Source of the DNA: Ailurus styani | Taxonomy: Eukaryota > Chordata > Mammalia > Carnivora > Ailuridae | Direction: 5' to 3' | Length of the DNA stretch: 64,000 nt | NCBI GenBank assembly: GCA_002007465.1 | Contig: LNAC01000001.1 | Coordinates: forward strand, 8,113,936 to 8,177,935 | Shown here: piece by piece, positions 50,985 to 62,066 of the stretch | Layout of the letters: each line of letters opens with the position of its first letter | How positions within the stretch are numbered: position 1 is the stretch's first letter | Notes under the pieces: generated by a model | Seen by the model: the letters and a program-made list of their open reading frames with translations, nothing else | Told to the model about the DNA's origin: nothing | The model's database searches: none | Translations under genes and position numbers: made by a program

Positions 50985-51345
50985 GATTAAAATAATCAAG
51001 ATGATTTCCTACTTCCAAAATACTGACAAAATAGCTTTTTTATCTATGTAGACAAAAAACTAACCGAGGATTATTTAAATCAAGATTATGTACAACACGC
51101 ATCCTAATTACTACACGATTACCTAGCTAAAAAGTGGATATTAGTGAATGCTGTTTTCTGCTGGCAGTCAAACCCAAATTAATAGCATTCTAGGCTGATC
51201 TGGATCACAGATAAAATTAAATTAATGTGACTCCGAGCCAGTTCTATTTATAAGCAAAGCCCAACTACAAAGGGAAAAGAAACATTTTAAGATGCAAAAA
51301 TATGCCTCTGAACACAAGCCAAACATGGATTTTTAATTAAAGCAC
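50985..51345. promoter_or_regulatory. Candidate CNE
   Basis: A/T-rich, repeat-free: 'TTTGATTAAAATAATCAAGA' (a near-palindromic ATTAAAATAAT word), 'CTAATTACTACACGATTACC', 'CCCAAATTAATAGCATTC', 'GATAAAATTAAATTAATGTG' and 'TGGATTTTTAATTAAAGCAC'. A dense array of TAAT cores. Confidence 0.55.
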
Positions 51346-51945
51346 CAAGATTTTTTTTTTTCCTATCAATTGTTCCTTTTGGATATGAGTTAGCTCTGTC
51401 AGGGCCCGCCTGGAAATTGGGCCTGGAATTCTGAGGACAGTTGAAGGTCAAAAAGCAATGGGAATGGATTTTCCTAAAAGTTCAACTGAAGGAGGCATAG
51501 GACACGGGAGTCTGAGCTCCCACCTTCCAAAGACTTCCCTCTGAGCCAAGATGAAAGAATTCCAATGAGAAGAGAGAAAAAAATGTGAGACTTTCATTGT
51601 GGAACAAATGACCTGACTTCCAGCCTCGTCTTCCATGTCCAGGACCAATCACATCCTGGAGCAAGGAGGAGACAGAAATGATTGTCCAGTCCAATGGTCC
51701 TCTGACATAGAAAGACCCACAGCGCACAGGCCCCTGGGAGCACTCTTCCCTCCACCTCTTGTAAAGTACGCTGACACGCACTTCTTAGCACCAGGCTAAC
51801 GGTTAACGGGAAGCTGGGACCTAGCTGACAGGGGGACCACACTCTGGTGGCCCCTGAGGTTCCCATGTAACTTGGCACGAGTTGTTCCCCTTGGTTGATG
51901 GGGTTATGAGCATGGAGCACCATCCAGAATGATAGAGCAGGACCC
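51346..51945. other. No recognisable gene or repeat
   Basis: Unique sequence starting after a T run at 51352. Frames of 66-131 residues have no domain. Confidence 0.45.
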
Positions 51946-51949
51946 ATTT

Positions 51950-52035
51950 GTGGGCAACCAGGTTTGCACCCTGGTCTCCGTTTCCACATCTGTAAAATGG
52001 GCTCAGTTGTCTCACAACATGGTGGCCTGACAGGT
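51950..52035 (+). repeat. MIR SINE fragment
   Basis: 'GGTTTGCACCCTGGTCTCCG' and 'TTTCCACATCTGTAAAATGG' 'GCTCAGTTGTC' match the MIR core in plus orientation. Confidence 0.5.
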
Positions 52036-52087
52036 TGTGGCCAGGAACAGGCTCTAGGTCAACAGTAGTTCAACACCAAACATGCTC

Positions 52088-52215
52088 TCAGAATGTCAGA
52101 ACTGGAAGAGCCTTCTAAAGACCAACGCCACCCCCTTTTCCAGTCAAGGAAACTGGCTCAGAAACTCACCCAAGGTCACCCTGAAACCTGGGGCGGAATG
52201 AGAACAGAAGCCACA
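52088..52215 (-). repeat. MIR-like SINE
   Basis: 'AGAATGTCAGAACTGGAAGA' 'GCCTTC', then 'CAAGGAAACTGGCTCAGAAA' and 'CACCCAAGGTCACCCTGAAA' resemble a reversed MIR-type element with an extra head, as at 33900. Confidence 0.5.
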
Positions 52216-52385
52216 ACGGCCACTCCCAGCCGCTGCTCTGCCCAGCCCGCCTCACCTCCTCCTCCTCTGACGGACGCCCATCGATTCGGCTGTCACTTCA
52301 CGTGTAGACAGGCCCGTGGGGCTTCCTGATCCCGGATAATCACAGCTTTCCTGCAGGCCACGCGAGCCCCTGCTCCCCGCTTCGA

Positions 52386-52500
52386 GAGCTTAACAAATAT
52401 TTACTGAGCACCCTCGGGCCCTCATTTGGAAATCCGCACTGGAAAAGACTAAAAACAAGACCAGAACTAATCCAACCACGCAAACAACTCCCTGCCTGCC
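52386..52500 (-). repeat. Possible L2 LINE terminus
   Basis: 'TTAACAAATATTTACTGAGC' 'ACCCTCGGGCC' and 'GCACTGGAAAAGACTAAAAA' resemble a reversed L2 start. Weak beyond the first 30 bases. Confidence 0.42.
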
Positions 52501-52605
52501 TGTGACGGCTGGGTGTGAAGGGCCACGATACGAGCCCCACTTCTAGATGGAGGGAGTGAGACTGAGAGAGATGAACTCAGGCACGGCTACTGGCCTCACT
52601 GTGCC

Positions 52606-52636
52606 CCCCCCCCAGCTCCCCGGCGCAGCCCCCNCC
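52606..52636. repeat. C-rich run with one ambiguous base
   Basis: CCCCCCCCC, then CAGCTCCCCGGCGCAGCCCC and an N at 52634. The N falls between two C runs, probably a homopolymer call problem. Confidence 0.85.
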
Positions 52637-53469
52637 TCACCCCAGCCCGGCCAGAGCAAGGTTTCCCACCCCCGTCTAAAGAGGCCTCCGTCCCCCCACT
52701 CAGAGCACCTGTCCCCCCTGCCCCATTTGGTCCTCGAACCCCCACCCGGGGGATGATGCTTCATGGGCTCCCCTGATGAGTGTGTCACGGGACCCTTCAC
52801 GGGACGTGAAATGCCCACCACACCCTCACACTCCTACCCTCTCCCCAAGGGCACGAAGTATTCTCGTCTCCATTTCTTGGTTTCCCAGAGTGCCCCACAC
52901 CACAGCAGGTCACACAGGGGGAAGCAGCCCACCACCCTCAGCCTCCAGCAGTGGGGTGCTTCATTCCCCACCCACTCACGCGCACTTGCAGGACAGGTCT
53001 GCAAGTGTCTCTGGAGCACCACACGGAGCTATGAGGGCTTTGAGAACATCTGGCGAGTTTTCTGACCCAGATATGGGGCAAGAATAATTCAAGGGCATTG
53101 TCAGGATCCTGGAAAGAGATCATCCTTAGCCCAGCCTGAGCATCTCCCCAGTCTGAGTCAAGCCTGCTTCCTTCCTCCTTGACCGTCCAGAACTTCTAGA
53201 CTGAGCTCTGAAGGTGGCCAGGAGACCTCTGTCTGCCCACCACTGCAGCCTGTGCCCACCCCTTTGGATGGGGTCTTCTCCGTGACCCAGAGAAACCAAG
53301 GGCGGCTAGCTCATCTGGGACAGACCTGGTAGCTGGTACATTCTCCTCTGTAAGCCACTCCCATACAGCAGAGAGAGCCTGCCAATTCGGTGCCCCCATC
53401 CCAACACGTTCTTTTCAGTTCTTGTTCTTGACATCTCTTAGCCAGGGGAGCAAGCTTCCTTGTGTGCAA
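52637..53469. other. No recognisable gene or repeat
   Basis: C-rich unique sequence. The forward frames at 52763-53065 and 52776-53087 overlap each other in different phases, which argues against coding. Confidence 0.45.
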
Positions 53470-53623
53470 GAGATCACGCTTTCTGTGTGATCCTGAACAA
53501 GCCAAAACCTCTGAAACTCAGTTTCTGCATCTGTAAAATGGAGTCAATAATCCCACACCACACACACCCCAGGACTGTTACGGAGATTACGCGCAGTTGT
53601 GGACAGAAAGCAACTCTTAGGAT
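53470..53623 (+). repeat. MIR SINE
   Basis: 'TGTGATCCTGAACAAGCCAA', 'AACCTCTGAAACTCAGTTTC', 'TGCATCTGTAAAATGGAGTC' and 'CACCCCAGGACTGTTACGGA' follow the MIR order. Confidence 0.77.
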
Positions 53624-53660
53624 GTGATAGTGATGGTGATGGTCACGGTGACGGTGATGC
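53624..53660. repeat. Short (GTGATG)n-like minisatellite
   Basis: About six degenerate GTGATG/GTGACG units at the end of the MIR. Confidence 0.85.
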
Positions 53661-54439
53661 TTTTGATACCAGGTGCAATTACGGTCATGTCCAGATAACT
53701 GATATAAAGCCTAAGAAGGGGAGAGTCACAGGACTGGTCCCTTGGCCTAGGCACGCACCCTATGTTCCTGGGAGGAAGGTAGTCCCCTGCCGGCAAGGAA
53801 GGGCATTCCTGAAACAGGAGCTGTGAGAGGACTGGAGTTACTGCATTTAAATTGGAAAAGTAACGAAACCCTGTTCTGGAGCCTCTGCTGGTGAAACAAA
53901 GCCTTCAGCACGGCTACATCCCTCTCTACGCCACAGGGCTAGGCAAGGACCCAACGTGGGCCAAATAAATGGAAGCTGTTTGTATGGAGGGCACCGTGGA
54001 CCACTCAGTCTGCTCTGGAAGACATCTGAGAGTCAAGGTTGGCCTCTAGGGCTGAGAGAGAACCTTCTGGGGTTATGAGGTTACAAGGAGCTGCCCCTCA
54101 AGTCCATGCTCCCGGGATACTATCTGGGCCCATCTTGGGTCTACGTTATCTCCTCTGAGGGGGGTTCATGCAAGGTCCTGCCTCGGGCACGTGTGCTCTC
54201 ACGGCTCCTCTGAATGGTCTCTAACCTGAGGCTTTGGGTCACGTGTGCTGGGCTATGGGAGGTGGGGAAGGGTCCAGCCCATTCTCTGATTGGAGCTCAG
54301 CAATCCGTACTTTTCGAGAGCTTTCCTCTGTACCCAATCCCACCTACCACACATACACACTCACTAAAGATTAGGAAACACCATCTGAACTATGAACTGA
54401 TGCCCAATCTAAGTCTATACTGTGGACATAATGAATTTC
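53661..54439. other. No recognisable gene or repeat
   Basis: Unique sequence. A 135-residue frame at 54214-54621 overlaps the L2 that follows and has no domain. Confidence 0.45.
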
Positions 54440-54765
54440 TTCTGCTTCTGCTCCTTTATTATTCCATAATGTTGTTGGCCCCCAAACGTTTCCACGTGGT
54501 GGTTCCACTGCTGCCAGAAATACCCATTGCTCCTCCTACCAGGAAGCCTTCCCTGATAACCATCCCCATCCCTATCAAGATCTATTTAGGGCCCTTTCCA
54601 TGTGATCCCAGAAGGGCCTAAAAATTGATCACCTTAGACTGTAATTACCCGTTGGCTTATAGGTTCCCCCTTCTAAAATGTGAGTCCCATGCGGAGTGAA
54701 AGCACCATTTTAGTCCAAACACCTGGTACTACATCTGGCTTATAGGAAGCGATCTATGTGGACCA
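54440..54765 (+). repeat. L2 LINE fragment
   Basis: 'CTCCTCCTACCAGGAAGCCT', 'TCCCTGATAACCATCC', 'TAGACTGTAATTACCCGTTG', 'AAAATGTGAGTCCCATGCGG', 'AGTGAAAGCACC' and 'CTGGCTTATAGGAAGCGATC' follow the L2 3' order. Confidence 0.65.
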
Positions 54766-55219
54766 CGAACACGGGGAAATTTATCTTAGTATTCCCCTAA
54801 CAACCAACACAGACCTTAGGAGCCCTAGGGCACTCTTCATTGCTTACACAACACTGCATCAAGTCAACATTGGCTCCCACCTTGACTAAGTGGTCCTGAC
54901 TGAGAACACACAGCCCCTTTCTCCACCCTGAGGACTTCTAACCAAAGATATACAGCAGGTTCCTCTAAAAGTAAAAAGAAAGCCAGCAGACTACCTGAAG
55001 TTTCCTCCTGAACGTTGGTTGATTAGAGAATACAAGACAGTTGAGATATTCTACAGATAGATGCTGACACTCATACAAAAATGATGACTGATGTTCTTTC
55101 TTCCACAGACCACATGGCTTATGGCAGCTCCATGTTCAAGGGCTGTAGGTCTCTCCCAGGGACAGAAGTTAGGCACTGCTACCCAAGGATGTGGGCATCT
55201 TTGGTGCTCTCCTTCGCGG
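54766..55219. other. No recognisable gene or repeat
   Basis: Unique sequence. Nothing identifiable. Confidence 0.45.
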
Positions 55220-55422
55220 ATTTTTTTTTTTAAGATTTATTTATTTATTTGAGAGAGAGACCAAGAGAGCACATGCAGGGGGAAGGACAGAGGGAAAGGG
55301 AGACAAGAAGACTCCACACTGAGTGGGAAGCCTGACACGGAGCTCGATCCCAAACCCCAAGATCATGACCTAAGTCAAAATCAAGAGTCAGACGCTTAAC
55401 CAGCTGAGCCACCTAGGTGCCC
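55220..55422 (-). mobile_element. CAN-SINE
   Basis: T12-AAGATTTATTTATTTATTTG at the left, A/G-rich middle, 'GGAGCTCGATCCCAAACCCC', 'AAATCAAGAGTCAGACGCTT' and terminal 'CTGAGCCACCTAGGTGCC'. Older subfamily head. Confidence 0.95.
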
Positions 55423-56339
55423 TTTCTTGGTGGATCTTTTGTCTAAAACCAGTGGGTGAGAAGAATCCCTCCCATTCTGGTCACCATGAGACAGTCCCCC
55501 AAGCCATGGCCTCACACCTCTGCCTTTTCTAGATTGTAGAAAAACTAAATATCTGGTCTTCCAGCCTCCAGAACATGAGATTTTAATGTGCTAAGTGTGG
55601 CTTTCAAACCACAGAGTGAATTCCTTCCTTCAGTTCTTAGAAGAGTCAAAAGAGAAAACCCTTTCCGTTTTGACAACCTCATTCCTTCAACTGGCAATCC
55701 CACTTTCAAACTTCCTGGCCAACTCATCTGGGATCAGATTCTTTCCATAAGCAATAAATAAACAAACAAATAACTTTATTTTTAATGTTACATGATTTTT
55801 CTTAAAAGGCATGAACAAAAGATAAACTGGATATGGAAATATATACACCAGACGAGGAAGCCACAAAGCAAACAGAAATCCCCAAACGACAAATTAGCAT
55901 GCAATCTCGTTCCAAGTCCAGCAACCAAGGACTAGGGTGGCCTTTGTGAGTATATAATGGGAAGTTTGTAGTTGCTTTTGATTTGAGGGTTTTGCTTATT
56001 TGGGGGTTTAGTTTGTTTGCTTATCTGACTTTTGGTTTTCATTTTTGGGGTCATCTGTAAGAAAAAAAAAGTCTTACTCTGTCATCTCTTTGCAGGATCA
56101 GGGGCGGCTCCTACGTCTGATACTGGAAAACACCAGCAAAATGTAGCACTGAGTGATGTAGGCAAAGAAGGACCATTCCCACTTTTGAAGAAGCCTCAAC
56201 TTTTCAGCAAGACATTACTGACTGAGGACTAAAGTCGAGATGCCCAAGCTTGTAAGCCACTGGCCAAGCACCGGAAAGTGGGAGACGTTTCACAGGTTTT
56301 CACGAGCCCTGCCTCTCACGACTGCCATCCACCAACAAC
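55423..56339. other. No recognisable gene or repeat
   Basis: Unique sequence, partly T/G-rich (55960-56050). No exon, no family. Confidence 0.42.
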
Positions 56340-56760
56340 TTTAAGAACAAACTTAACTTTTCTAAACAAAAATAATTTCATCATTTTGTGTGGCATAAGC
56401 ACCCCGCTACCTCGATATGTTGTCTATATTTTTCTTGTTGGCACCCAACCGATTCAGAGCTAAAAATCCATCCTCCAGTTTTGCTGTGGGTCGTAAATCA
56501 TAAAAAGGTTATATTTTATGAAAGCTGAAGCTGAGAAGTAAACAGCATATTTATATCCAAAGAGTTTCATCCATTAAGCAGCAGTGACAGGGCCCTGTGG
56601 GCCAGAATCTAGTTTTCTTACTTAAAAAGCTTAGTTCTTTTGTAGACTCCTGCAGGGACCTATAACAGTTGGAATTGGGTTTTTTATGCCTTTGAGGCCT
56701 CCGAATGAATGTTACACTTTTCCATTATTTTCTTTTTTCTTTTGAGAAAACTAGGCTACC
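56340..56760. promoter_or_regulatory. Weak CNE candidate
   Basis: A/T-rich, repeat-free: 'AACAAAAATAATTTCATCAT', 'CGTAAATCATAAAAAGGTTA', 'AAACAGCATATTTATATCC' and 'CATCCATTAAGCAGCAG'. Consistent with, but not proof of, a CNE. Confidence 0.38.
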
Positions 56761-57479
56761 TGCTTATTGCCTAAAACCCACACCCCGTGATTGTACTGTC
56801 GTAAAATCTGTCTTCTGCCCCGTTCCTCCCACTTCGTACCGACATCGCCAAACTTTGTCTAGACCCAGTGTCCAGCGAGGTTGCATTGCGTTTACTGAGC
56901 TGGGGAAGGGCTCCCTGTGACCATCTGGGTTGACAGATGGCGCCCCCCAACAAAATCTCGACCCGAGAGCTACCCCACAGCTTTGACCTCCCCTACCTTA
57001 CAAAAAATAAAAATAAAAAAGCTTAAATCTTAATATCTCCCTTGTTCTCACTCGAGAATGCCTGGAAGTCTCCTGACTATTTCACAAGATGGTACCTGGC
57101 TGAAATAAATAGGCCTAAGTCGGGATCCTGCGTTTTCCCATTACTGCCCACTATTAAAATGTGAGTATGCCTGCCCCTTGGGCTATTAAAAGATTCTGCA
57201 CCTGCCCTGTCTGCAAATGGTGTCATTCGTGGTCATGAATCTAGATCCTGATCTATGCAGATATGGATGTAGATTTCACAGCGCTATTACATCAGGCAAA
57301 TAAGTCTAGGTTCAGAGTCAGCAAAATGATCACCCTGAAACTAGCCCAATAATCACTAACAATTAAGAAAATGAAGTATCTGAGCCTCAGTCCTCTTTTT
57401 ACCCACTTCGAACATATATTTGTTCTTTTGATGTCTTGTGTGAATAGGGGTGCTTTATCTGACTGCTGATGGGCTAAAC
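56761..57479. other. No recognisable gene or repeat
   Basis: Unique sequence, A/T-leaning from 57000. Nothing identifiable, although it could belong to the CNE cluster that follows. Confidence 0.4.
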
Positions 57480-58310
57480 AATGCATCCGAGTTGTAATAT
57501 AGAACTCAATTTGCTGGGACTATCATCTGAAAGGCCCGGACAATTTATCGAACACTGCAGATGAAAGAAAGAGAGGGGGAAAAAATGTTAAAACTGACCA
57601 CTTCTAAAATGAAGAAAATAGGGCAGTAAAGGGTATTGTAATATACTTTAATCTTCCTTAATGTAGAAAAATATGAAATGCCATTAAATCTTCCTTTGAA
57701 ATGGATGTGGTAGCATGGCTTGAGCACCCAAATCTAGTTAATGAATCTATTGTGAAGGCAAATAAACAGGAAGGAAGCGGTGAAGGAGTGATCTGTGCAT
57801 TATATGACTAATTCAGAAGATGAAAGGCAGAAAAATTAAAGTTAAATTCACATAAATATTAGAGCGACGGAGAACAGTTGCAGCCGTAACACAGGAAAGC
57901 CCGCGTCTCCCTTTGGTTGGTGTCGGGAACAGGCAGACACGTCCGGCTCGTGAGCAAAGTCGGGGAAGATGAAAAGTGTTTCAAAGGGCCCGATAATTAA
58001 CATTTTAAAAGGTTTTTCTTAATAAAAAATGATCTGACAATAATAGAATTTAATCATTTTATTTGAAAAATTAAATTGATTGCAAGCGTTCATTTGTGTG
58101 GAAGCAGCGTTTACAGAATTTGGATGAACTTATCCAATCCGATCTCCACTTTAATCACTTTAAATGGAGCCGATATACAAAAAGAAAACTGGATGCAACA
58201 GAGATTCAAAGGCCCGTGATTTGGGGGAGATTAGCGGTCCTCCACAAAGGCCCACGGCGACCTGTGCAGCCTCCTTTGTTGCTGCCTGAACGTCACTAAA
58301 GGAACTCGAG
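57480..58310. promoter_or_regulatory. Candidate CNE cluster, strong
   Basis: Long repeat-free A/T-rich block: 'ATATACTTTAATCTTCCTTA', 'AAATCTAGTTAATGAATCTA', 'TATATGACTAATTCAGAAGA', 'GGGCCCGATAATTAACATTT', 'AATAATAGAATTTAATCATT' and 'GATCTCCACTTTAATCACTT'. AATTTAAT at 58047-58054 pairs with ATTAAATT at 58070-58077. A GC-rich island with CpGs near 57890-57965 lies in the middle. No coding frame of note. Confidence 0.62.
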
Positions 58311-58944
58311 CCATGTGACTGAGGCTGCCGGGGAGACAGGCTCTAGCAGGGAGTCTCACCAGGGTCCCCACGCACCCCTGTGGAGAAAAAAGTGGCCTCG
58401 TGGGCATAGCCTCATTTCCGTGAAATAAAGAATACTTCTGTCAAATTAACACAGGGCAGAGAATTCATCTTGGCCAACCTTAATCTATGAAGGATGCAAA
58501 GGTTTACGACATAACTTTTAAAGCATCCTAAATGATCATTTATTCCAAGATCAGACTTTCAGAAGTCCAGTCCACAGACACCGTTTAATGTTAAACAGGG
58601 ACCCTTCCTTTTAAGAATCAGATCCCCACTCCCTCCTTTCTCTGCTTTGGACACCGCATGGGAAACAGAGACATCCCCTACCAGCTGGTGCTATGTGCTT
58701 AAGTAAACCGTGGAGATCAACTTATGTCCCAGAGTCCCAACTCCATATTCTTAGAGAGAACACAAGACCCGACTTGGGTCTAATGTCCCCTGTGGTCGGA
58801 TCCACGGTCAGGGGACAGATCACAGCATAAACATGGCTGTGGGACATATGCCAGATGGTGGGTGGCAATTCTCAGAGAAGCAGAGAATGGGCCTGGAAGA
58901 CACCCCAAGACCCTTTTTGCACAAAAAACACAAAAGAGCCAGAT
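58311..58944. other. No recognisable gene or repeat
   Basis: Unique sequence. 58430-58590 is A/T-leaning and may still belong to the CNE cluster. Confidence 0.42.
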
Positions 58945-59150
58945 TGCTTGGGGTGAGACCTTGGGGCAAGGGTCTTAACCCCTGTGCGCCTCTGTTTCCT
59001 CACCTCTACACTGGAGTGATAAAATTCCCGATTCCATAGGATCGCAATGTGCGAATTACATGAATTAATATAGGAAACACTTTCAGAACTGCATCTAGCA
59101 TGTAGGACTGGAACGTATCCGCTGTAACTGATGCCTATTATCACCACTGT
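58945..59150 (+). repeat. MIR SINE
   Basis: 'AGACCTTGGGGCAAGGGTCT', 'TAACCCCTGTGCGCCTCTGT', 'TTCCTCACCTCTACACTGG', 'GATTCCATAGGATCGC' and 'CAGAACTGCATCTAGCATGT' follow the MIR order. Confidence 0.82.
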
Positions 59151-59159
59151 TGTGGTTTG

Positions 59160-59235
59160 CCCCATTTAGGGGGGTGAGGACACTGAGCTTCAGAAAGGTA
59201 AGCGCTTGGCTCACAGTCGTAAGACATCAGCCTTC
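59160..59235 (-). repeat. MIR fragment, reversed
   Basis: 'CCCCATTTAGGGGGGTGAGG' 'ACACTGAGCTTCAGAAAGG' and 'TTGGCTCACAGTCGTAAGAC' resemble a reversed MIR core. It directly follows a plus-strand MIR. Confidence 0.42.
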
Positions 59236-60059
59236 TTCAGGCTACCGCCTGCTTATCCTCCTTCAGGGTTGGACTGATATGGGCATGTACTGAGCAGGCT
59301 AATGTTTGACACTCTTCATTTGTTCCTCAACAAATATTCTCTGGTGCCATCACAGCTCTATCCTGCCTTCTCAGGGGAGAGGAGACAGAAGGGAGCCCCT
59401 GGGACAGCAGCCCACTCCACGGTGGAGCAGCCCACTCACCAAAACCAAGGCTACATGGTTTACCAGATGCACCCTCCCAGAAAGCCCTTCAGCTCTGGTC
59501 GCGCAGACTTGCCACCCACCCCTAACAGGCTCTCAAGAGTGTCCCCTCCAGCCGCACCCATTCCTCTGGCTGGGAGTCACAGAAGCACACGTAATTTCTC
59601 CAGCACAGTACCCTTCTGGTGATGGAAAGCCATCACACAAGGCCTGGCGCTTAGCAGTTGCTCAATAAGTGGTCCTCGTTTCTATTCCAGAGGGATAAAC
59701 AGACCATGGTCAGGCACCTACAGGATTCTAGGTCACCGGCCCTCACATGGAGCCAACACTGATGCTACCACAGCAAGCCTTGGGCTCGTGCTCCAAGAAG
59801 GGCCTCTTGATGCCAAGATGACCAACAATTTTGTGTTGGGCACTGGCCAGCCCAACCTCACAGCACAGCCTTGTTGTCCAGAGCCATGGACAAGGGCAGG
59901 CTACCCCAAGTCTTGCTCTAGGCTGGGGCTCTTCTGAGTACTCAGAAGGTCTGTATAATTTGATTCAAATTTGTCTTTTACTGTACATTTTTTTTTACCA
60001 TAACCACATGCCTGCCAAAATTGAATGCAGTGGAGATACTCGAATGCATTAATTAATGT
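59236..60059. other. No recognisable gene; weak repeat traces
   Basis: Unique sequence apart from possible L2 traces near 59305 ('TCCTCAACAAATATTCTCTG') and the terminal word above. Frames of 106 and 120 residues lie in overlapping phases of one strand. Confidence 0.42.
59600..59680 (+). repeat. L2 terminal fragment
   Basis: 'AGGCCTGGCGCTTAGCAGTT' 'GCTCAATAAGTGG' is the L2/MIR terminal word. The body upstream is not clear. Confidence 0.42.
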
Positions 60060-60470
60060 GGCAACTTGTTTTTGAGCACATCTCAGAATAGTCTCCTCGA
60101 GTACTGTTTAATTGATGAGTATCCTTCCATTTCAAGGTAAGATGTTTTTTAAATTACCATTTGCAAGAGGACTTATTCACCACCATGAAAAAAGAATAAT
60201 CTAACTTGAATTGGAGCCGAGGCTGCTAGAAGCTGCAAAGGTAACTCACAGACCCAAATTCTAAACAGCTTTATGGTTCTTATTGATCGATTTTAAAATA
60301 TTGTGCATTTGAACTTCAAAAATAAATTTATCTGGCTAAAATGCCTTTTATCTGTTACATATGTTAGGGCTCCCAATAAAATTGTATTTGAGAAAAGATT
60401 AAAAGGCTCCTAACAAATTGCTAACAACGATAATTTTTTTTAGGGTAAGCATGTGCCAAATAGCACACAG
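60060..60470. promoter_or_regulatory. Candidate CNE
   Basis: A/T-rich, repeat-free: 'CTGTTTAATTGATGAGTATC', 'TTTTTTAAATTACCATTTGC', 'AGAATAATCTAACTTGAATT', 'CTTATTGATCGATTTTAAAA' (ONECUT/CUX-like ATTGATCGAT at 60282-60291), 'ATAAATTTATCTGGCTAAAA' and 'AACAACGATAATTTTTTTTA'. Confidence 0.55.
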
Positions 60471-61059
60471 AACATTTTTTAGAGGTTTTTTTTTTTTAAC
60501 TATTTCTAGTGATTTTACCATGGGATATTCAAATTTACATTTAACTGAATATTCTATATGTTATCTGGCAAGCCTACCCACAATCCAAACCAACTGACTC
60601 ACCAAATTGGGGTATTTTTTGTTCTGCTTGCTTCAATTTGTTGGTTTGTGTTGTTAATGCTATTTGGGGTTTTGTTTGTTTCTAATCGGCTTGCCTGTCA
60701 GATCTCTAACCCTGGGCAGTCCTCAATTTCCTCACATGACTGAGACAAGCAATAGTCTCCACTCCACCCACCTTGCAAATGGCAAAGACCTCACAAGATG
60801 ACAAGAGGGAAGAATCCAAAAAGTGGAGCCACTAAGCAGGTGAATCTCCAAACAAAAGTCAAACGGAAAGAGCAAGGGCTTTCTTGGGGAAGTCCTTTCC
60901 CTGGGACAGGACAGCTTCCATTTAAAAGGCTACACTGTATATACAGGATAGAAAATTAAATACTTAATATGCAAACAGCCCCATTAACTTAAAGAGAAAG
61001 CCATCAGCATCCCAGCAGAAAAATGATGCATCATGCCCTGTAATGTGGCAAGCTTCACC
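60471..61059. other. No recognisable gene or repeat
   Basis: Unique sequence with T/G-rich parts. The tail (60945-61045) is A/T-leaning with 'AAATTAAATACTTAATATGC' and may be an extension of the CNE. Confidence 0.42.
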
Positions 61060-61215
61060 ATCTACACGCTGTGTCCCAGGAAGGACCCTCAACCCCACTG
61101 GGCCTTGGTCCCCCTCATTCCACACGGACCACAGTGTCTATGAATGGGGTTAATATAAGGACTAAATGAATAATGCATCCCATAAACACTCACTGCTGGT
61201 CCTGTTCCCTAATTA
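61060..61215 (+). repeat. MIR SINE
   Basis: 'GCTGTGTCCCAGGAAGGACC', 'CTCAACCCCACTGGGCC', 'GTGTCTATGAATGGGGTTAA', 'TATAAGGACTAAATGAATAA' and 'CCCATAAACACTCACTGCTG' follow the MIR order. Confidence 0.65.
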
Positions 61216-61384
61216 AATAAGGCTGTGCTTAATCATCTCCAAAGAGAAAAAAAAATACATGTAAGTAAGCAAAAAACAAAAAGAAAAATCTAACTTTACT
61301 AGAAATAAAATAAACTAAAAATAAAATTACACTGAGGCATCGTACTTATGAAATTAGTAAAGGTTTTTTTAAGGACTTTAATGA

Positions 61385-62066
61385 CATTATTTAAAAGCGC
61401 AAAAAATGTTCATAAATATTCAACAAATGAAGAATGGCTTGTAAACTAAACAATAAGAGAATGGTTAAACATGCAGAGAATGATTAAGTAAGTTATGGAA
61501 TTTTTAAAGCAAAGAGAAGGGCTATTACATAAATTATGGAATTCCTGATGTCATACATCGTGCAAAGTCCTGTTGAATGACGTATCGTGAGGTAGAAGGA
61601 TATGTGATGGCAGGAACAATAATCACAGTGTATCCCATAAAAGCAGTTTCAGATGTTATGCATGGTTGCAAGTAAAACAAACACTGGAAGGAAGTGCATC
61701 GAATGGTAACAGGAATTATCTCCAGATAGGGAGTGGTTGCGGGTGATTTTTTTTTGTCGTTGTTGTTGTTTTTAGATTTTATTTTTATTTATTTGACAGA
61801 GAGAGAGAGATCAGATCACAAGTAGGCAGAGAGGCAGACAGAGAGAGAGGAGGAAGCAGGCTCCCTGCTGAGCAGAGAGCCCGATGTGGGCCTCCATCCC
61901 AGGACCCTGAGATCATGACCTGAGCCGAAAGCAGAGGCTTTAACCCACTGAGCCACCCAGGCGCCCACGGGTGACGTTTATTTTCTGCTTTGAGGATTTC
62001 TATTTTCCACGTTTTCTGTAATAATGACCATATTAGGTATTTGTAACAACAACAAAAAATTCTTGG
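61385..62066 (+). mobile_element. Old L1 LINE 3' tail, split by CAN-SINE
   Basis: 'AGAATGGTTAAACATGCAGA', 'AAGTTATGGAATTTTTAAAG', 'CACTGGAAGGAAGTGCATCG' 'AATGGTAACAGGAATTATC', 'TCCAGATAGGGAGTGGTTGC' and, after the SINE, 'CGTTTATTTTCTGCTTTGAG' and 'CCACGTTTTCTGTAATAATG' match the old L1 tail also seen at 36340. The SINE at 61751-61967 interrupts it. Confidence 0.62.
61740..61978 (-). mobile_element. CAN-SINE nested in L1 tail
   Basis: The body at about 61751-61967 has a T-rich left end with GTT units, 'TAGATTTTATTTTTATTTAT', (GA)n-rich middle and 'CAGAGGCTTTAACCCACTGA' 'GCCACCCAGGCGCCCA', i.e. the reversed 'AAAGCCTCTGCC' head. CGGGTGATTT at the left and CGGGTGACGTTT at the right are imperfect duplications. 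Confidence 0.96.
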
